64,000 bases of DNA from Chaenocephalus aceratus (lineage: Eukaryota > Chordata > Actinopteri > Perciformes > Channichthyidae), in the NCBI GenBank assembly GCA_023974075.1, contig JAMFTG010000576.1, positions 67,001-131,000 of the forward strand. Direction: 5' to 3'. The notes beneath the pieces are model-generated. The model worked only from the letters and a program-made list of their open reading frames with translations. It made no database searches and was not told where the DNA came from. Of this stretch, positions 29,908-41,834 are shown piece after piece. Position 1 is the stretch's first letter, and each line of letters opens with the position of its first letter. A program made the translations under genes and the position numbers.

Positions 29908-29924
29908 CCACTAGATGGTGACAG
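29908..29924 (+). promoter_or_regulatory. CTCF-like motif in duplication unit 2
   Basis: CCACTAGATGGTGACAG, the copy of the site at 28937, in the same orientation. Confidence 0.35.
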
Positions 29925-30050
29925 TGTTCTTAGTATCTCTTCTGTATTGCATCGCAGAGGTTTCCCCACTGATGTACCATGCCATTTTTGTTGCTTTCAA
30001 TATTGTGGGCACACACTTGCAGTCACATTAAATGCCGTCATACCTCATTG

Positions 30051-30837
30051 TGCTCCTGAACCAGTGTCCTCTTTATCGCTGAGCTACAGGCAACTCCAAC
30101 GCTAACCACGGTAGTGTTTGAGCCTCATGCGTCGCACTCCGTCTGATTCATTCTGTCCACTAAATACATGTGACTTCTAAACACCCGCACCAGAGACATG
30201 CTCAACAATCCTCTGCGGGACACGGAGAAGAACAATGTTACACATTTGAAATATATTTAAATTTACAGACACCTACTTTACCTACTTGTGTTGGGGCGCG
30301 AGCCAATAGGAGCAGCATAGTGTGGTTACGGAAGTAAACAAAGGAGTCCAATCAGTCTTTCGGAATCATTTAGCTTTTCCAGATGAATCCATATATATTT
30401 AGTAATAACTGCTATTCTAGATGTATTTGATGCTAAGTTGATGGTCTAACATGAATCTATAAATGTAGATTTCTAAACAATAAAAGAGTGCAAGGGTCAG
30501 AAGTAAAATGTAAAATACAGACCCCACAATCATCATGAGGAGCACGAAAGAGAAATCAGATGACAACATTAAAGTATGGACTTTTCTCCTGCAAGTTTTT
30601 CACTCGAATGAAACTGCAATTAAGTCGAAGTATTTTCAGTGAAATACGTGTAAAGAAACCGCTAAAAGGAGTTTAACAGTGTTCAATACAAAAAGGAAAC
30701 AGATGAAAAGTACAAAGGATTTTTCTGAGTTTCAGATAAGAGAGAGGCGGAGAGCAGCACAGATACGGGAGAGGAAGGTTTTTGAAGAGTTTCGACTTTG
30801 TGACGGAAGATAAGAGTCGACTTAATACTTACTCGTG
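30051..30837. other. Intergenic DNA, no gene seen
   Basis: I find no exon or known repeat. An AATAAAAG near 30479 has no open frame before it. Confidence 0.4.
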
Positions 30838-31235
30838 GAACGGGTGGCGCAGTGGTCTGTGCATCCGATCATCAGATCAAGGGGGGGTGCTGGGGAACTC
30901 CAGTTCGAAACCCGCTCACTGCGTCAGGCCGTTGTGTCCTTGGGCAAGACACTTCACCCGGATCTGCTCCTGTGGGTATTGTCCACAGTACATGTATAAT
31001 ACCCATGTGTACTTGTAAAAAGCGCCTCGATGGACCTCGAGGTGTGAAGATGGACGGTGTGGCGCAGTGCGCTGTGCAGTGATCAGCCGGTGTGTCCTTG
31101 GGCAAGACACTTCACCTGAACTTGCTCCTGTGGGTATTGTCCACAGTCTCTGACCATTGCATGTATGATATGTGTGTATATGTAAAGCGCTTTGAGTCAT
31201 TGATAAAGCGCTATAATAAATGTAAGGAATTATTA
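30838..31235 (+). repeat. Two tandem tRNA-derived SINE copies
   Basis: Copy 1 (30838-about 31050) has a tRNA-like head 'GGGTGGCGCAGTGGTCTGTG' with B-box-like AGTTCGAAACCC and body 'CCTTGGGCAAGACACTTCAC'. Copy 2 (about 31055-31235) repeats the head and body in shortened form and ends TAAAGCGCTTTGAGTCAT..AAGCGCTATAATAAATG plus (ATT)n. The antisense relative is at 39538-39716. Confidence 0.75.
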
Positions 31236-31239
31236 TTAT

Positions 31240-31904
31240 TATTAATGAGACTGCGAGAGACCGTGTGACTAAAGTATGGACTTATAGAGGTTGGGTAAGG
31301 ACTAATCTTGTCCTGAAGTTCAGTTCATCAGGTTGAGGTTCACCCAAGAAGTCTCTGTAGCTCCAGGCAAACACTGGTGGATGTCCAACTGAAAGGACAT
31401 CTGGCACAAAGGACACTTTCATTTACAGGTGGGTGGTTTTTCTTTGGTGCAACATTAAACCATCACATCAATCCACCTATTAAGATATTATACAACATTT
31501 GTGATCTGTCGAGGAAGTTCTCAACCAAGTTTGCTTTCCGTATACTTTTTAGAAATACTGAGTTTATCGTAAACAAAAAATCTAACTTCAATTTATTATA
31601 TTTTGTGCCAATTTTACAGCTTTATCAGAAGATAATCTGTTGAATTTACTAAATCTATGATGATGTAATTAAACCTGGAATGCTTTGAAGGAGAATAATC
31701 ATTTCAAATTGTTTATATCATTATGGATAGTTTCACTATTTACTATAAGCTTTATTTGTAAAGCACCTTTCAGTCCAAAGTTCTTCACAGGAGTCGATTG
31801 ACATCTCTTAACATACTCACAATCACATAAAATACAGTTGACAGTAAAACACATAGAAAAAGACATAGAATGTAGATTCAATAAACCATAATATAATAGT
31901 GCAT

Positions 31905-31957
<53 letters not shown>

Positions 31958-32080
31958 AAAATGATGTGTCAAAAATGTGAAACAATCTTAGAATAGTATA
32001 TCAAATAATATGAAGTCATAGTATAGTATAGCAAGTCTAAAATAGTAGCGGTCAGAGTATTTTAGTATATTATCTTCTGT
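31240..32080. other. AT-rich intergenic DNA with an (AT)n tract
   Basis: The (AT)n run lies at 31910-31951. Around 31745-31870 a LINE tail-like 'TTTATTTGTAAAGCACCTTT' is present. No gene is seen. Confidence 0.45.
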
Positions 32081-32083
32081 CTT

Positions 32084-32390
32084 TGTTATGATCTTAGTTT
32101 TGTGTTTGTTGTTCCGGTTTCATTTTGAAATGTCTGGTTTTACTCAAAGGGTCTTCTTGATGCCTGATTCTCTCCACCTGCGTGGGACCGCCTTGTCTTT
32201 ACCTCGCCTGTGTCTTGTTAATGAAATGAGTCCCGTCAATAGATCCTTGTGCTGTACTTGGTTAGTCTGGTAGCCTTGTATGCTTCCTCTCTCTCTGCGT
32301 TTGGATCCTACCTGTGGCTCAACCCGGGACAGTCTTATCATTACTTCGTAAAGTTCCCCCTTCTCTACGAATAAAGGTTTGATTCTGGTT
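32084..32390 (+). repeat. LTR-like repeat (weak)
   Basis: It starts TGTTATGATC, holds a stretch like the other TGTCACG elements (CTCGCCTGTGTCTTGTTAAT, GCGTTTGGATCCTACCTGTG) and an AATAAAGG at 32370. Ends and target duplication could not be fixed. Confidence 0.35.
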
Positions 32391-33510
32391 CTTTTTGGGC
32401 AGTTTTAAAGACAGACATGTTGTTGTGAACAATCGTATCCTTTAATGTAAACTGCACTTCAATTTCCACGAACAAATATAGAACACGTGTCTTCAGAAGA
32501 AGCAACGACCCTTTCTCTCTAGACTGTACATGTATGTAAATCAAGTCCTGAAAGCCCTTGATCATATGCAGGTAAACCAAAGGTCACCTTCTGCAGCTGC
32601 TTTGAAGAGGAAACATTCAGACACATGGAGGGGCTTTAATCCTCAAACCCGCGAGTCTCGGAGCCGATGTTTGAACATGTAAAGCCTGCCTGTCAGCGGG
32701 AAACATGCGGGACGCCTGCCAGCATGCGGGAGGCACGTTCCTCGTGTGCCGCTGATTACACTAAGCTGCGGGTTGACTGTCATGAGCCTGAAACACGTGT
32801 GAGAAGTGACTCTGACAGACGGGAGGAGAGAAGAGATGCTAATGTAATACCTGCTGACCTTTCCTTACGCCACGCGGGCATCAAAGACTCCTCTGCTGTT
32901 GGACTCCTGGAGATACCAGCTCTACACTCAGAAGTACGTTTATTAGTAACCCTTTATTCGACCGGGTGGTCCGTTGAGGTCATCGATCTCTTCTTCAAGG
33001 GAGACCTGTCCGACGTGGCAGCAGGTGGGTTACACCATGAACATAAACAACAGAACACAAAGAAGGACATGGTATTTACAGGGCGACACCCAGAGACATG
33101 GACCAGTACCAACAGTACCAAGCATCCTTGCACCTTTCCAAGCTTTGAAACAGGCAGTGGAACCTAGATGCTCCTTTTAAAATCTTGTTGAAGACTGTTC
33201 CAAGTGAGAGGAGCCGCCCACATAAAGGCTTTCTTACCTCAGTCAGTGCTTGCTCTCGGCACATGTAACAAAGCCACACCATGTGATCTGAGGCAACAGC
33301 TGCCTGCAACTCTCTGTGTGATCGGAGAGCAGATGCATGATGGGAGTTTACCCAGCATGGCTTTATAAAGTGGAAATATTAGGCCACCATCCACTTTATC
33401 AGCCCGTTAAATTGTCGTTACCAGCGGTTACCAGCATTGTAATTGTTGTATAAGATGTCTGATACACCTATTGACATGTTTGTCATAAATATAAAAATGG
33501 GATGACCTCT
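32391..33510. other. Intergenic DNA, unrecognised
   Basis: A 166-codon open frame (32667-33167, +) has no family features, no splice context and unusual composition; I do not call it a gene. Nothing else is seen. Confidence 0.4.
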
Positions 33511-33571
33511 TGATCAATGTTCCAGTGCTCATCCGCAGTCGGGTCGCGGGGACATGTTTTATTGTCTAAAT

Positions 33572-33963
33572 CAGGGGGGTCAAACTCAATTTCATCACGG
33601 GCCACATCAGCATTATGGTTGCACTCAAACGTTAAGACTATATTAAAATACATATATAAAATATACAAAATAATGTATTATATTATTGCCTCTGCATTGG
33701 ATTATCATCGGATAGGGTAATAAATTCATAATTAATTACGTCTGAAAGCAGAAGTCTAGTGAAAATAATTGCAAGTCTCTTCCGTGAGAATGTCACAAAA
33801 TGAGATGCATTGTGGGACATGTAGTTTATGGGCAACGTGATTCTGTAAATCGGCATGTAACCGTATAATAAACATATTATATTCTTTGCAAGCTCTTGTG
33901 GGGCCACATGAAATGAAGTCGCGGGCCGGATTTGGCCCCCGGGCCTTGAGTTTGAGACCCCTG
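33572..33963. mobile_element. hAT-type non-autonomous element, 8-bp target duplication
   Basis: Flanked by GTCTAAAT (33564-33571 and 33964-33971). The inverted ends read CAGGGGGGTCAAACTCAA and CAGGGGTCTCAAACTCAA (reverse strand), followed by GGCCCG/GGGCC text, the typical end of Charlie-like hAT elements. No transposase frame in the 392 bases. Confidence 0.9.
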
Positions 33964-33971
33964 GTCTAAAT

Positions 33972-34500
33972 GATCAATTATCCAATTTTAATGTTGGTTT
34001 GCATTTCTGACAAAAAGATTATAGTAAGTTATACTATTCGACAAAAGGCTCAATAAAAATGCTATAAAATGTTCCATTCTGATGAAACGCATCTCACTCC
34101 ATAAAAGCAAAAATAATTGTCTTTAGAAATAACTTTGATGATACGCCAACATTTAGCAATAAAGAGGAAGTAAAGGCCAGTAAACAATCGTTGGGTCAGT
34201 GGCTCGTGAAATAACATCTTCGGTTTGTTTTCATTCAGTTTCAAGTGTTTTCAATAAAGGGCTGCTGTGATTTCATTTTGCTCGAGTGCTTCCAAAATGG
34301 ACAAAGTGCTCCCACCAAAAGGCCAGAAGGTTAATACCCAACATTATAAAAGGGTTGCGGTTAAAGCATTTACAGTTACTTTAGGTTTTCAATCAGGAGA
34401 GACGGTGTTGATAGAATACATATTTATTGCCAGGAATACACAAATGAATGTAATGGAGTTTTGGCGATTAGGCCCCGCTGTGCAGGAGTATCATTCGGGA
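33972..34500. other. Intergenic DNA, no gene seen
   Basis: An open frame at 34267-34596 runs into the minisatellite and has no recognisable features. Confidence 0.4.
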
Positions 34501-34526
34501 GGGGAGAACCGATCGGATGAAACCCC

Positions 34527-34544
34527 CCGGGGTCTAGACCCCGG
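34527..34544. repeat. 18-bp perfect palindrome at minisatellite start
   Basis: CCGGGGTCTAGACCCCGG reads the same on both strands. Its right half is the start of the first array unit (GACCCCGG). Confidence 0.8.
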
Positions 34545-35812
34545 TGGTGGTGAATGGATAGTTGGGTTCGGTCTGAAGGGGAGGGGCTTAGCTTGACCCT
34601 GGTGGTGGTGAATGGATAGTTGGGTTCGGTCTGAAGGGGAGGGGCTTAGCGTGACCCTGGTGGTGGTGAATGGATAGTTGGGCGGTCTGAAGGGGAGGGG
34701 CTTCGCTTGACCCTGGTGGTGGTGAATGGATAGTTGGGTTCGGTCTGAAGGGGAGGGGCTTAGCTTGACCCTGGTGGTGGTGAATGGATAGTTGGGCGGT
34801 CTGAAGGGGAGGGGCTTCGCTTGACCCTGGTGGTGGTGAATGGATAGTTGGGTTCGGTCTGAAGGGGAGGGGCTTAGCGTGACCCTGGTGGTGGTGAATG
34901 GATAGTTGGGTCGGTCTGAAGGGGAGGGGCTTAGCTTGACCCTGGTGGTGGTGAATGGATAGTTGGGGTCGGTCTGAAGGGGAGTGGCTTAGCGTGACCT
35001 TGGTGGTGGTGAATGGATGGTTGGGTTAGGTCTGAAGGGGAGGGGCTTAGCTTGACCCTGGTGGTGGTGAATGGATAGTTGGGGTCGGTCTGAAGGGGAG
35101 GGGCTTAGCGTGACCCTGGTGGTGGTGAATGGATAGTTGGGTCGGTCTGAAGGGGAGGGGCTTAGCGTGACCCTGGTGGTGGTGAATGGATAGTTGGGTC
35201 GGTCTGAAGGGGAGGGGCTTAGCGTGACCCTGGTGGTGGTGAATGGATGGTTGGGTCGGTCTGAAGGGGAGGGGCTTAGCTTGACCCTGGTGGTGGTGGA
35301 TGGATGGTTGGGTCGGTCTGAAGGGGAGGGGCTTAGCTTGACCCTGGTGGTGGTGAATGGATAGTTGGGTTCGGTCTGAAGGGGAGGGGCTTAGCGTGAC
35401 CCTGGTGGTGGTGAATGGATAGTTGGGTCGGTCTGAAGGGGAGGGGCTTAGCGTGACCCCGGTGGTGGTGAATGGATAGTTGGGTTCGGTCTGAAGGGGA
35501 GGGGCTTAGCTTGACCCTGGTGGTGGTGAATGGATAGTTGGGTTCGGTCTGAAGGGGAGGGGCTTAGCTTGACCCTGGTGGTGGTGAATGGATGGTTGGA
35601 TTTGGTCTGAAGGGGAGGGGCTTAGCGTGACCCTGGTGGTGGTGAACGGATAGTTGGGGTCGGTCAGAAGGGGAGGGGCTTAGCTTGACCCTGGTGGTGG
35701 TGAATGGATAGGTGGGTCGGTCTGAAGGGGAGGGGCTTAGCGTGACCCTGGTGGTGGTGAATGGATGGTTGGGGTCGGTCTGAAGGGGAGGGGCTTAGCT
35801 TGACCCTGGATT
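34537..35812 (+). repeat. 58-bp minisatellite, about 22 copies
   Basis: The unit starts GACCCTGGTGGTGGTGAATG, then GATAGTTGGGTTCGGTCTGA and AGGGGAGGGGCTTAGCTT. Unit length varies 55-58 through loss in the GGGTTCGG part. The G-rich segment has three or more G runs. No open frame persists across it. Confidence 0.95.
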
Positions 35813-36789
35813 CAGAGGGACAGGAGGTGAAAGGGGGAGAGCAGATTTAAAAGGTTTAGCAGAGCGCTATGATAGGCTTGTGGGAATAGAGCGAAGTGAT
35901 TGGTTTAGCTGGGGAGTGACGCCCCGGATCACTTATTGAGAGGAGAGAGAATAGTAACATGGAAATAGTAAATGAAGAGTAAAGACGGTCTTCCCGGTTG
36001 AACTTGCGCTGAGCTCCATTAGGCGCCAAAACTAGGTAAAAAGATCTAGGACAAATATAATTGTTTGGGTTTGAAGAGATATTCCTGTGTTTTGCTTCTT
36101 ATGCCGCTGCAACGCAAACATTTCCCAATTTGGGATCAATGAAGTATCTCTTATCTCTTATCTTAGATGACTGCTAAAATCAAGCCCCAACCCTTTGATT
36201 AAGTGGGAAATGTCCCAAAGTGTCTCACTTTACCATGTGTGTTGGCTTGAATCCCAGCTCTTCATTCTGCTTCATCTTTCAGAGCTTTACATTAATCTCT
36301 CATTCCTCCTGCGTGTTACCGAACGGCAGCTCGATGTTTGACGTGGACGTCTCCTCGGAGAGATTAACTCACCTCTGTCAAAACGATGCCTGGCAGCTCA
36401 CACACTTCTGAGGAAATACATATCACAGGGGAAGCAGTGTGTGTGTGAATTCCTGTACTTCTATCGTTATGAGGACCGCGTTTAAGACTGATCTGATCGT
36501 GAAATATTCAATATCGTTTCCAATTCTGTTTTTAAAGAAACTGTACTTGATGCAACAATTAGGTATTCATTATGTATATATTAATGTTGAAAATATTATG
36601 AGGACATGTATAGTGTAGCAGGTTGAAAATCATACTAGTATGTGGAAAAATATGAAAGAAGTTATAATATTGTGTCGAAAAATATATAGTTGTGTCGTTT
36701 TTACCAAATATTTGAAAAAAGTTATTTTGTAATATGTCCGGAAAGACAAAAAAGTCTTAGTAAAATATGTTTACAGCTAAACCAAACTA
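35813..36789. other. Intergenic DNA with LINE tail
   Basis: A LINE tail in sense is at 36090-36165 (CCGCTGCAACGCAAACATTT, TTGGGATCAATGAAGTATC, (TTATCTC)n). The open frame at 36220-36411 is unrecognised. Otherwise AT-rich. Confidence 0.4.
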
Positions 36790-37284
36790 CACTGAACAAA
36801 AATATAAACGTAACACTTTTGTTTTTGCTCCCATTCTTCATGAGATGAACTCAAAGATCTAAAACATTTTCTATAAACACAAAATAACCATTTCTCTCAA
36901 ATATTGTTCACAAATCTGAAAAAATGTGTGACAGTGAGCACTTCTCCTTTGCCGAGATAATCCATCCCACCTCTCAGGTGTGGCATCAAGATGCTGATTA
37001 GACAGCATGATTATTGCACAGGTGTGCCTTAGGCTGGCCACAGTAAAAGGCCACTCTGAAACGTGCAGTTTTGCTTCATTGGGGGGGTCTGGGGGGGTCC
37101 GAAAACCAGGCAGTATCTGCTGTGAGGGTCTAAAATGTTCACTATCACAGATTATTTCAGATTTGTGAACAATATTTGAGAGAAATAGTTATTTTGTTTA
37201 TAGAAAATGTTTTAGATCTTTGAGTTCATCTCATGAAAAATGGGAGCAAAAACAAAAGTGTTGCGTTTATATTTTTGTTCAGTG
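36790..37284. mobile_element. Tc1/mariner-like non-autonomous element, TA target duplication
   Basis: Inverted ends of at least 45 bases begin CACTGAACAAAAATATAAAC on both strands; the element is flanked by TA (36788-36789 and 37285-37286). A second inverted block (ATCTAAAACATTTTCTATAA) lies inside. It is 495 bases, with no transposase. Confidence 0.85.
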
Positions 37285-37286
37285 TA

Positions 37287-37758
37287 TGTCCCTAATCTTC
37301 AGGATCATCTTCTGGTGAACATGAATGATATCTGTGTAGAATATGAGGGGAATTTACAACATAAAAGACAACATTGACCATGAGGCAGAAATGATAATGT
37401 GATATTGATGAAAAATCCACGAGGAAGTCAATTCCAAGCTTCCAGAAGCAAAGACGTACAAAGTGTTTGCAGCTTTGCTCCAGGCCTCGGCTCGCGCTCA
37501 CTGGTTCAGGTGTCTCTTGGCTTCCTTCCTGTCTTCTGATCCGCGGCTGTGTCCGTATTGATGCAGGCTGTAATGGTGTTGGCTGAGCTCTTCACAGCTC
37601 GCTGCACCTTCACTGGAGTGTGTGTGGGACTGATGCAGGCTCTCTGCGGCTGTAATGACCCGCGGGGAGCACGCTGTGTGGATGGAGATACACCGGATAC
37701 ACGAGGATGCCCAGGAGCACCCTGACACCACGGCTGTGTGTTCTCTCAGATAGTTTGA

Positions 37759-37837
<79 letters not shown>

Positions 37838-39537
37838 ATTTGATCGGACGGTTGACCGCGGATGTAATTTCAGCCTGTCAGACCTTCAGTGCAATCTCAG
37901 TCCTGATGTCTCCCACTTTAGTAATTCAGACACTTTTAGCCTTGTCCTCTTTCCAGGAGCCGTCTCCTTCAAAGTCCACATGTACGGGCTGGACACGTCG
38001 TTCCGAGTTGAAGATGGTGGTGAAATGTAAACCTTTACATTGCGTCATCTCCTTTTTTTGCCCACGCTCTCATCGTTTGTCTGGACCCTCCGTCGAATAG
38101 ATGTTTGTATTGATGTAACAACATATTACGCTAAGTTTAGACATGACTTGGTTAGCTTTACGGAGCTCCAAACCAAACACGGAGTCGTTTTAAGAGCCTT
38201 CGAAAAAATGTATATAACAAACATAATCTTTTCTAAATCCAAACTACAATGTTTTACTCCCAACAGTTTGGATGCCTAAACATAGCCACAAGCAGTGGCG
38301 TTTCTATATGTACAAAAGTGGTGGGGCACAAAAAACTCAGATGTCTATATATAAGCTTCTGCAGAGAGGTTCATGGCTGGTGAGGCTCTGACTCTGATTC
38401 TTCAGGTTTACAAATATATTAAATCAAAATATAATATTATTTTCAAAAGCTTTTTTTGTCTGATGCTTCAATTAATTTTAAACAGACAGTTCAACAGAAG
38501 GATACCCAAAACAATGTAATTTTATCATTTAAATATTGAATTGTTCTCTCTTAGTAAGATCCCATTTTCAATAAAATTGCAGTCTTACCTTGACATGAAG
38601 ATGAAGTCCATTTGCCTATCCTTCTGGAGAAAAATCTCTATTACTTTTTTGTAAAAGTCCTCCTTATGTTCTTGTGGTTTCAAAAGTCTATCATAAATCT
38701 AATATAATCAATAGATTTTTGATTCGAAAATGATAAAAGTAGGGTAGACATGTGGATATTATCCGGCTGAACAAAACGTACATTTATCTAACAGCTACGT
38801 TTCCCACAGATCTTATTTGGAGCTATTTTCTAAAATCCTATGGAGAAATCTCGTTGATTTTTTGTGGAGGGAAGCCATGCGCAGCTTACTTCCTGGTTTT
38901 AGGACGCCTCACTGCAGCTCTCTCGTCTCCTCTTCACACACCACACTTTTCGCGGCACACGTACTTACAGCCAATCAGCTCTGAGTGATGTGAGATGACG
39001 TATGGTGGGGATGGCAGCACTATGCCCCTATGGTCATTATTTTTTGCCACACACATTAAATAGGAAAATACTCTGAGCATGCGCAGTGTAGTTTTTGCAG
39101 TCACCGTTCACTTAGACAGTGAGAGGGAGGGGCAGGGTCGGGTTCTGTCCCACATGGCTCTAAACAGCTCAAAAAATAGATAAATAAACCAATTTTAGGA
39201 AATGTAAGGAACTTCGAGCAGTGTGGGTTTTATATGAACAGAGTTATTTCAAAACACGAAGTGTAATAGCTGCAGGTGCCTCGCTGTCAGAATAACAAGG
39301 ATCCTCAGTGAAGCACGAGCCCATGTTTCACGACATTAAGTACGACTTATTAAAAAGATCAGTTCAAAGCAGCTAATGTCGTCTCTGTGTTGTTGCTTGG
39401 TGTTAAAATTGGTTTGCCATGAATTTAGTGATGGATTGTAAACATTTGAAAAGTAGCATTGAAGAGTTTCTCAGTTACTGTTGTTGTTTTAATAAATCAG
39501 ACTCTGATGGTGCAGCGCTGTGCTGTGCCTCTTTATA
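37287..39537. other. Intergenic DNA with (GAT)n
   Basis: The (GAT)n tract is at 37758-37836, about 26 units. Stretches at 37500-37740 and 37850-38100 have moderate GC and short open frames, but no family was recognised. A possible DNA element may span about 38290-39050 (GGCGTTTCTATATGTAC .. GGGATGGCAGCACTATG) without proof of ends. Confidence 0.4.
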
Positions 39538-39716
39538 TAATAATAATAATAATAATAATAATTCCTTACATTTTATTATAGCGCTTTTCCAGTGCTCAAA
39601 GCGCTTTACAAATACACATTACACATATTTTTTTTATACATGCAATGGTCACTGTGGACAATACCCACAGGAGCAAGTTCAGGTGAAGTGTCTTGCCCAC
39701 ATATACACATAGTGTT
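39538..39716 (-). repeat. tRNA-SINE 3' part, antisense
   Basis: (AAT)n, then 'TTATAGCGCTTTTCCAGTGC', 'AAAGCGCTTTACA' and CAAGTTCAGGTGAAGTGTCT: the reverse of the 31.1-31.2 kb copy. Confidence 0.75.
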
Positions 39717-40103
39717 TGTGCTGATAGGGGAACTTGGCTGAGTCTTTTTTTCAAAGGGGTACGTTATTGAATCTTTTTGAGAATCACTGCTTTATTAAAA
39801 CCAAGAACAAAACGATAACAACAAAGTACAAAGAAAACCATATCCAGTAATCCATGCGATCCACAAATCACTTTTCATTTGAACAGATCTATGAACTTCT
39901 ACCCAAACTAAATTGAAACATGTTCCAAAGTATTTTTAATCATTTTGATACAGAATCAATTCAATGAAATAACATCAACTCTTCTCTTTGGTTAATTTCC
40001 AGAGTCACTGCTGACGATAAAGCTGCTAACGGTGTGGAGTCGCTGCTGAGGCGCCTGAAGAAAACGCTCTGACGCTCCAATCAATACTGCACTGCAAGAG
40101 TCC

Positions 40104-40610
<507 letters not shown>

Positions 40611-40835
40611 ACTATGCATTCACGTTTCATTCAAGGACCTTTTCTTACATTCTGTTTAGATTTAGCTTCTGTATTATTTGGACCCTTTTATTTATGCTTG
40701 TTTATGTTTAAAGAAAACAAATGAATATAAAGTAGAATTAGGGATGAATGCGAAAGGGTTGCAGTGATATCGTTTTACTACTATTTCTCAAAAGCACATT
40801 TAATCCCTTGTTTGTTTGTGTTCTATCTGATATGA

Positions 40836-40836
40836 G

Positions 40837-40877
<41 letters not shown>

Positions 40878-40879
40878 GC
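40836..40879 (+). repeat. (TTG)n trinucleotide repeat
   Basis: About 14 TTG units; flanked by sequence with no recognised gene (40611-41380). Confidence 0.95.
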
Positions 40880-41379
40880 ATGGCGTCTCTTTCTGTCTTC
40901 GTTATAATATCAGAGCTTCGGCTGAAGTGTTTTCTTTTCTCTTGAGGCTCCCAGTATTCTTCTTTACGGAAGTGCAGCTAAAACAAAGCCCTGCGAGCCG
41001 CGTTGCATTCATGTCACCTTCCTCTTCAGAACAGAAGCCGTGCTGAAGGTCTTCCTCCTGTTGCCGTGTGACGGGGCGTTACGGCATTACGTCATTACGT
41101 CATTACGTGGCTCCTTTCCCTGCTTCGCGTGAAAGAGAGAACTCACGGCGTCCGAAACAGGTCATTGTTTCTTTTGAAAGACCTGAATACAAATATATTT
41201 TGCGATGTAACTTCGTCACAGAAAAGAGCTTTCTGTGCCTGTTTCCCGCTGGCAAAGTGTGCTTCAAGTGTATCTGCTTTTATAAGGAATACGACTTCAT
41301 TTAAAACCAAACACCGAGTCCCAAAGTGAGCGGAAAAGCTTCCTCTGCGGTGTCCTCAAGAGATGCTGAATCTGAGCCC

Positions 41380-41834
<455 letters not shown>

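Larger units (their letters stand above)
28521..30050 (+). repeat. Tandem duplication (~0.5-kb unit), second copy split by a solo LTR
   Basis: Unit 1 is 28521-29055 and unit 2 is 29056-30050. Both begin near GTCTAACAT and end near AAATGCCGTCATACCTCA, and share CAGATTA..GTGTGAGCTACCA, CCACTAGATG and 'TTCAAAATGCAGTATATC'. Unit 2 is interrupted by 497 bases (LTR plus target duplication). No coding sense is seen. Confidence 0.85.

Noticed and set aside
30838..31050. tRNA gene
   Set aside because: The head has box-like motifs but no cloverleaf I could complete, and the SINE body and tail follow.
32667..33167. 166-codon open frame as a gene
   Set aside because: No recognised domain, no splice partner and no promoter or polyadenylation context.
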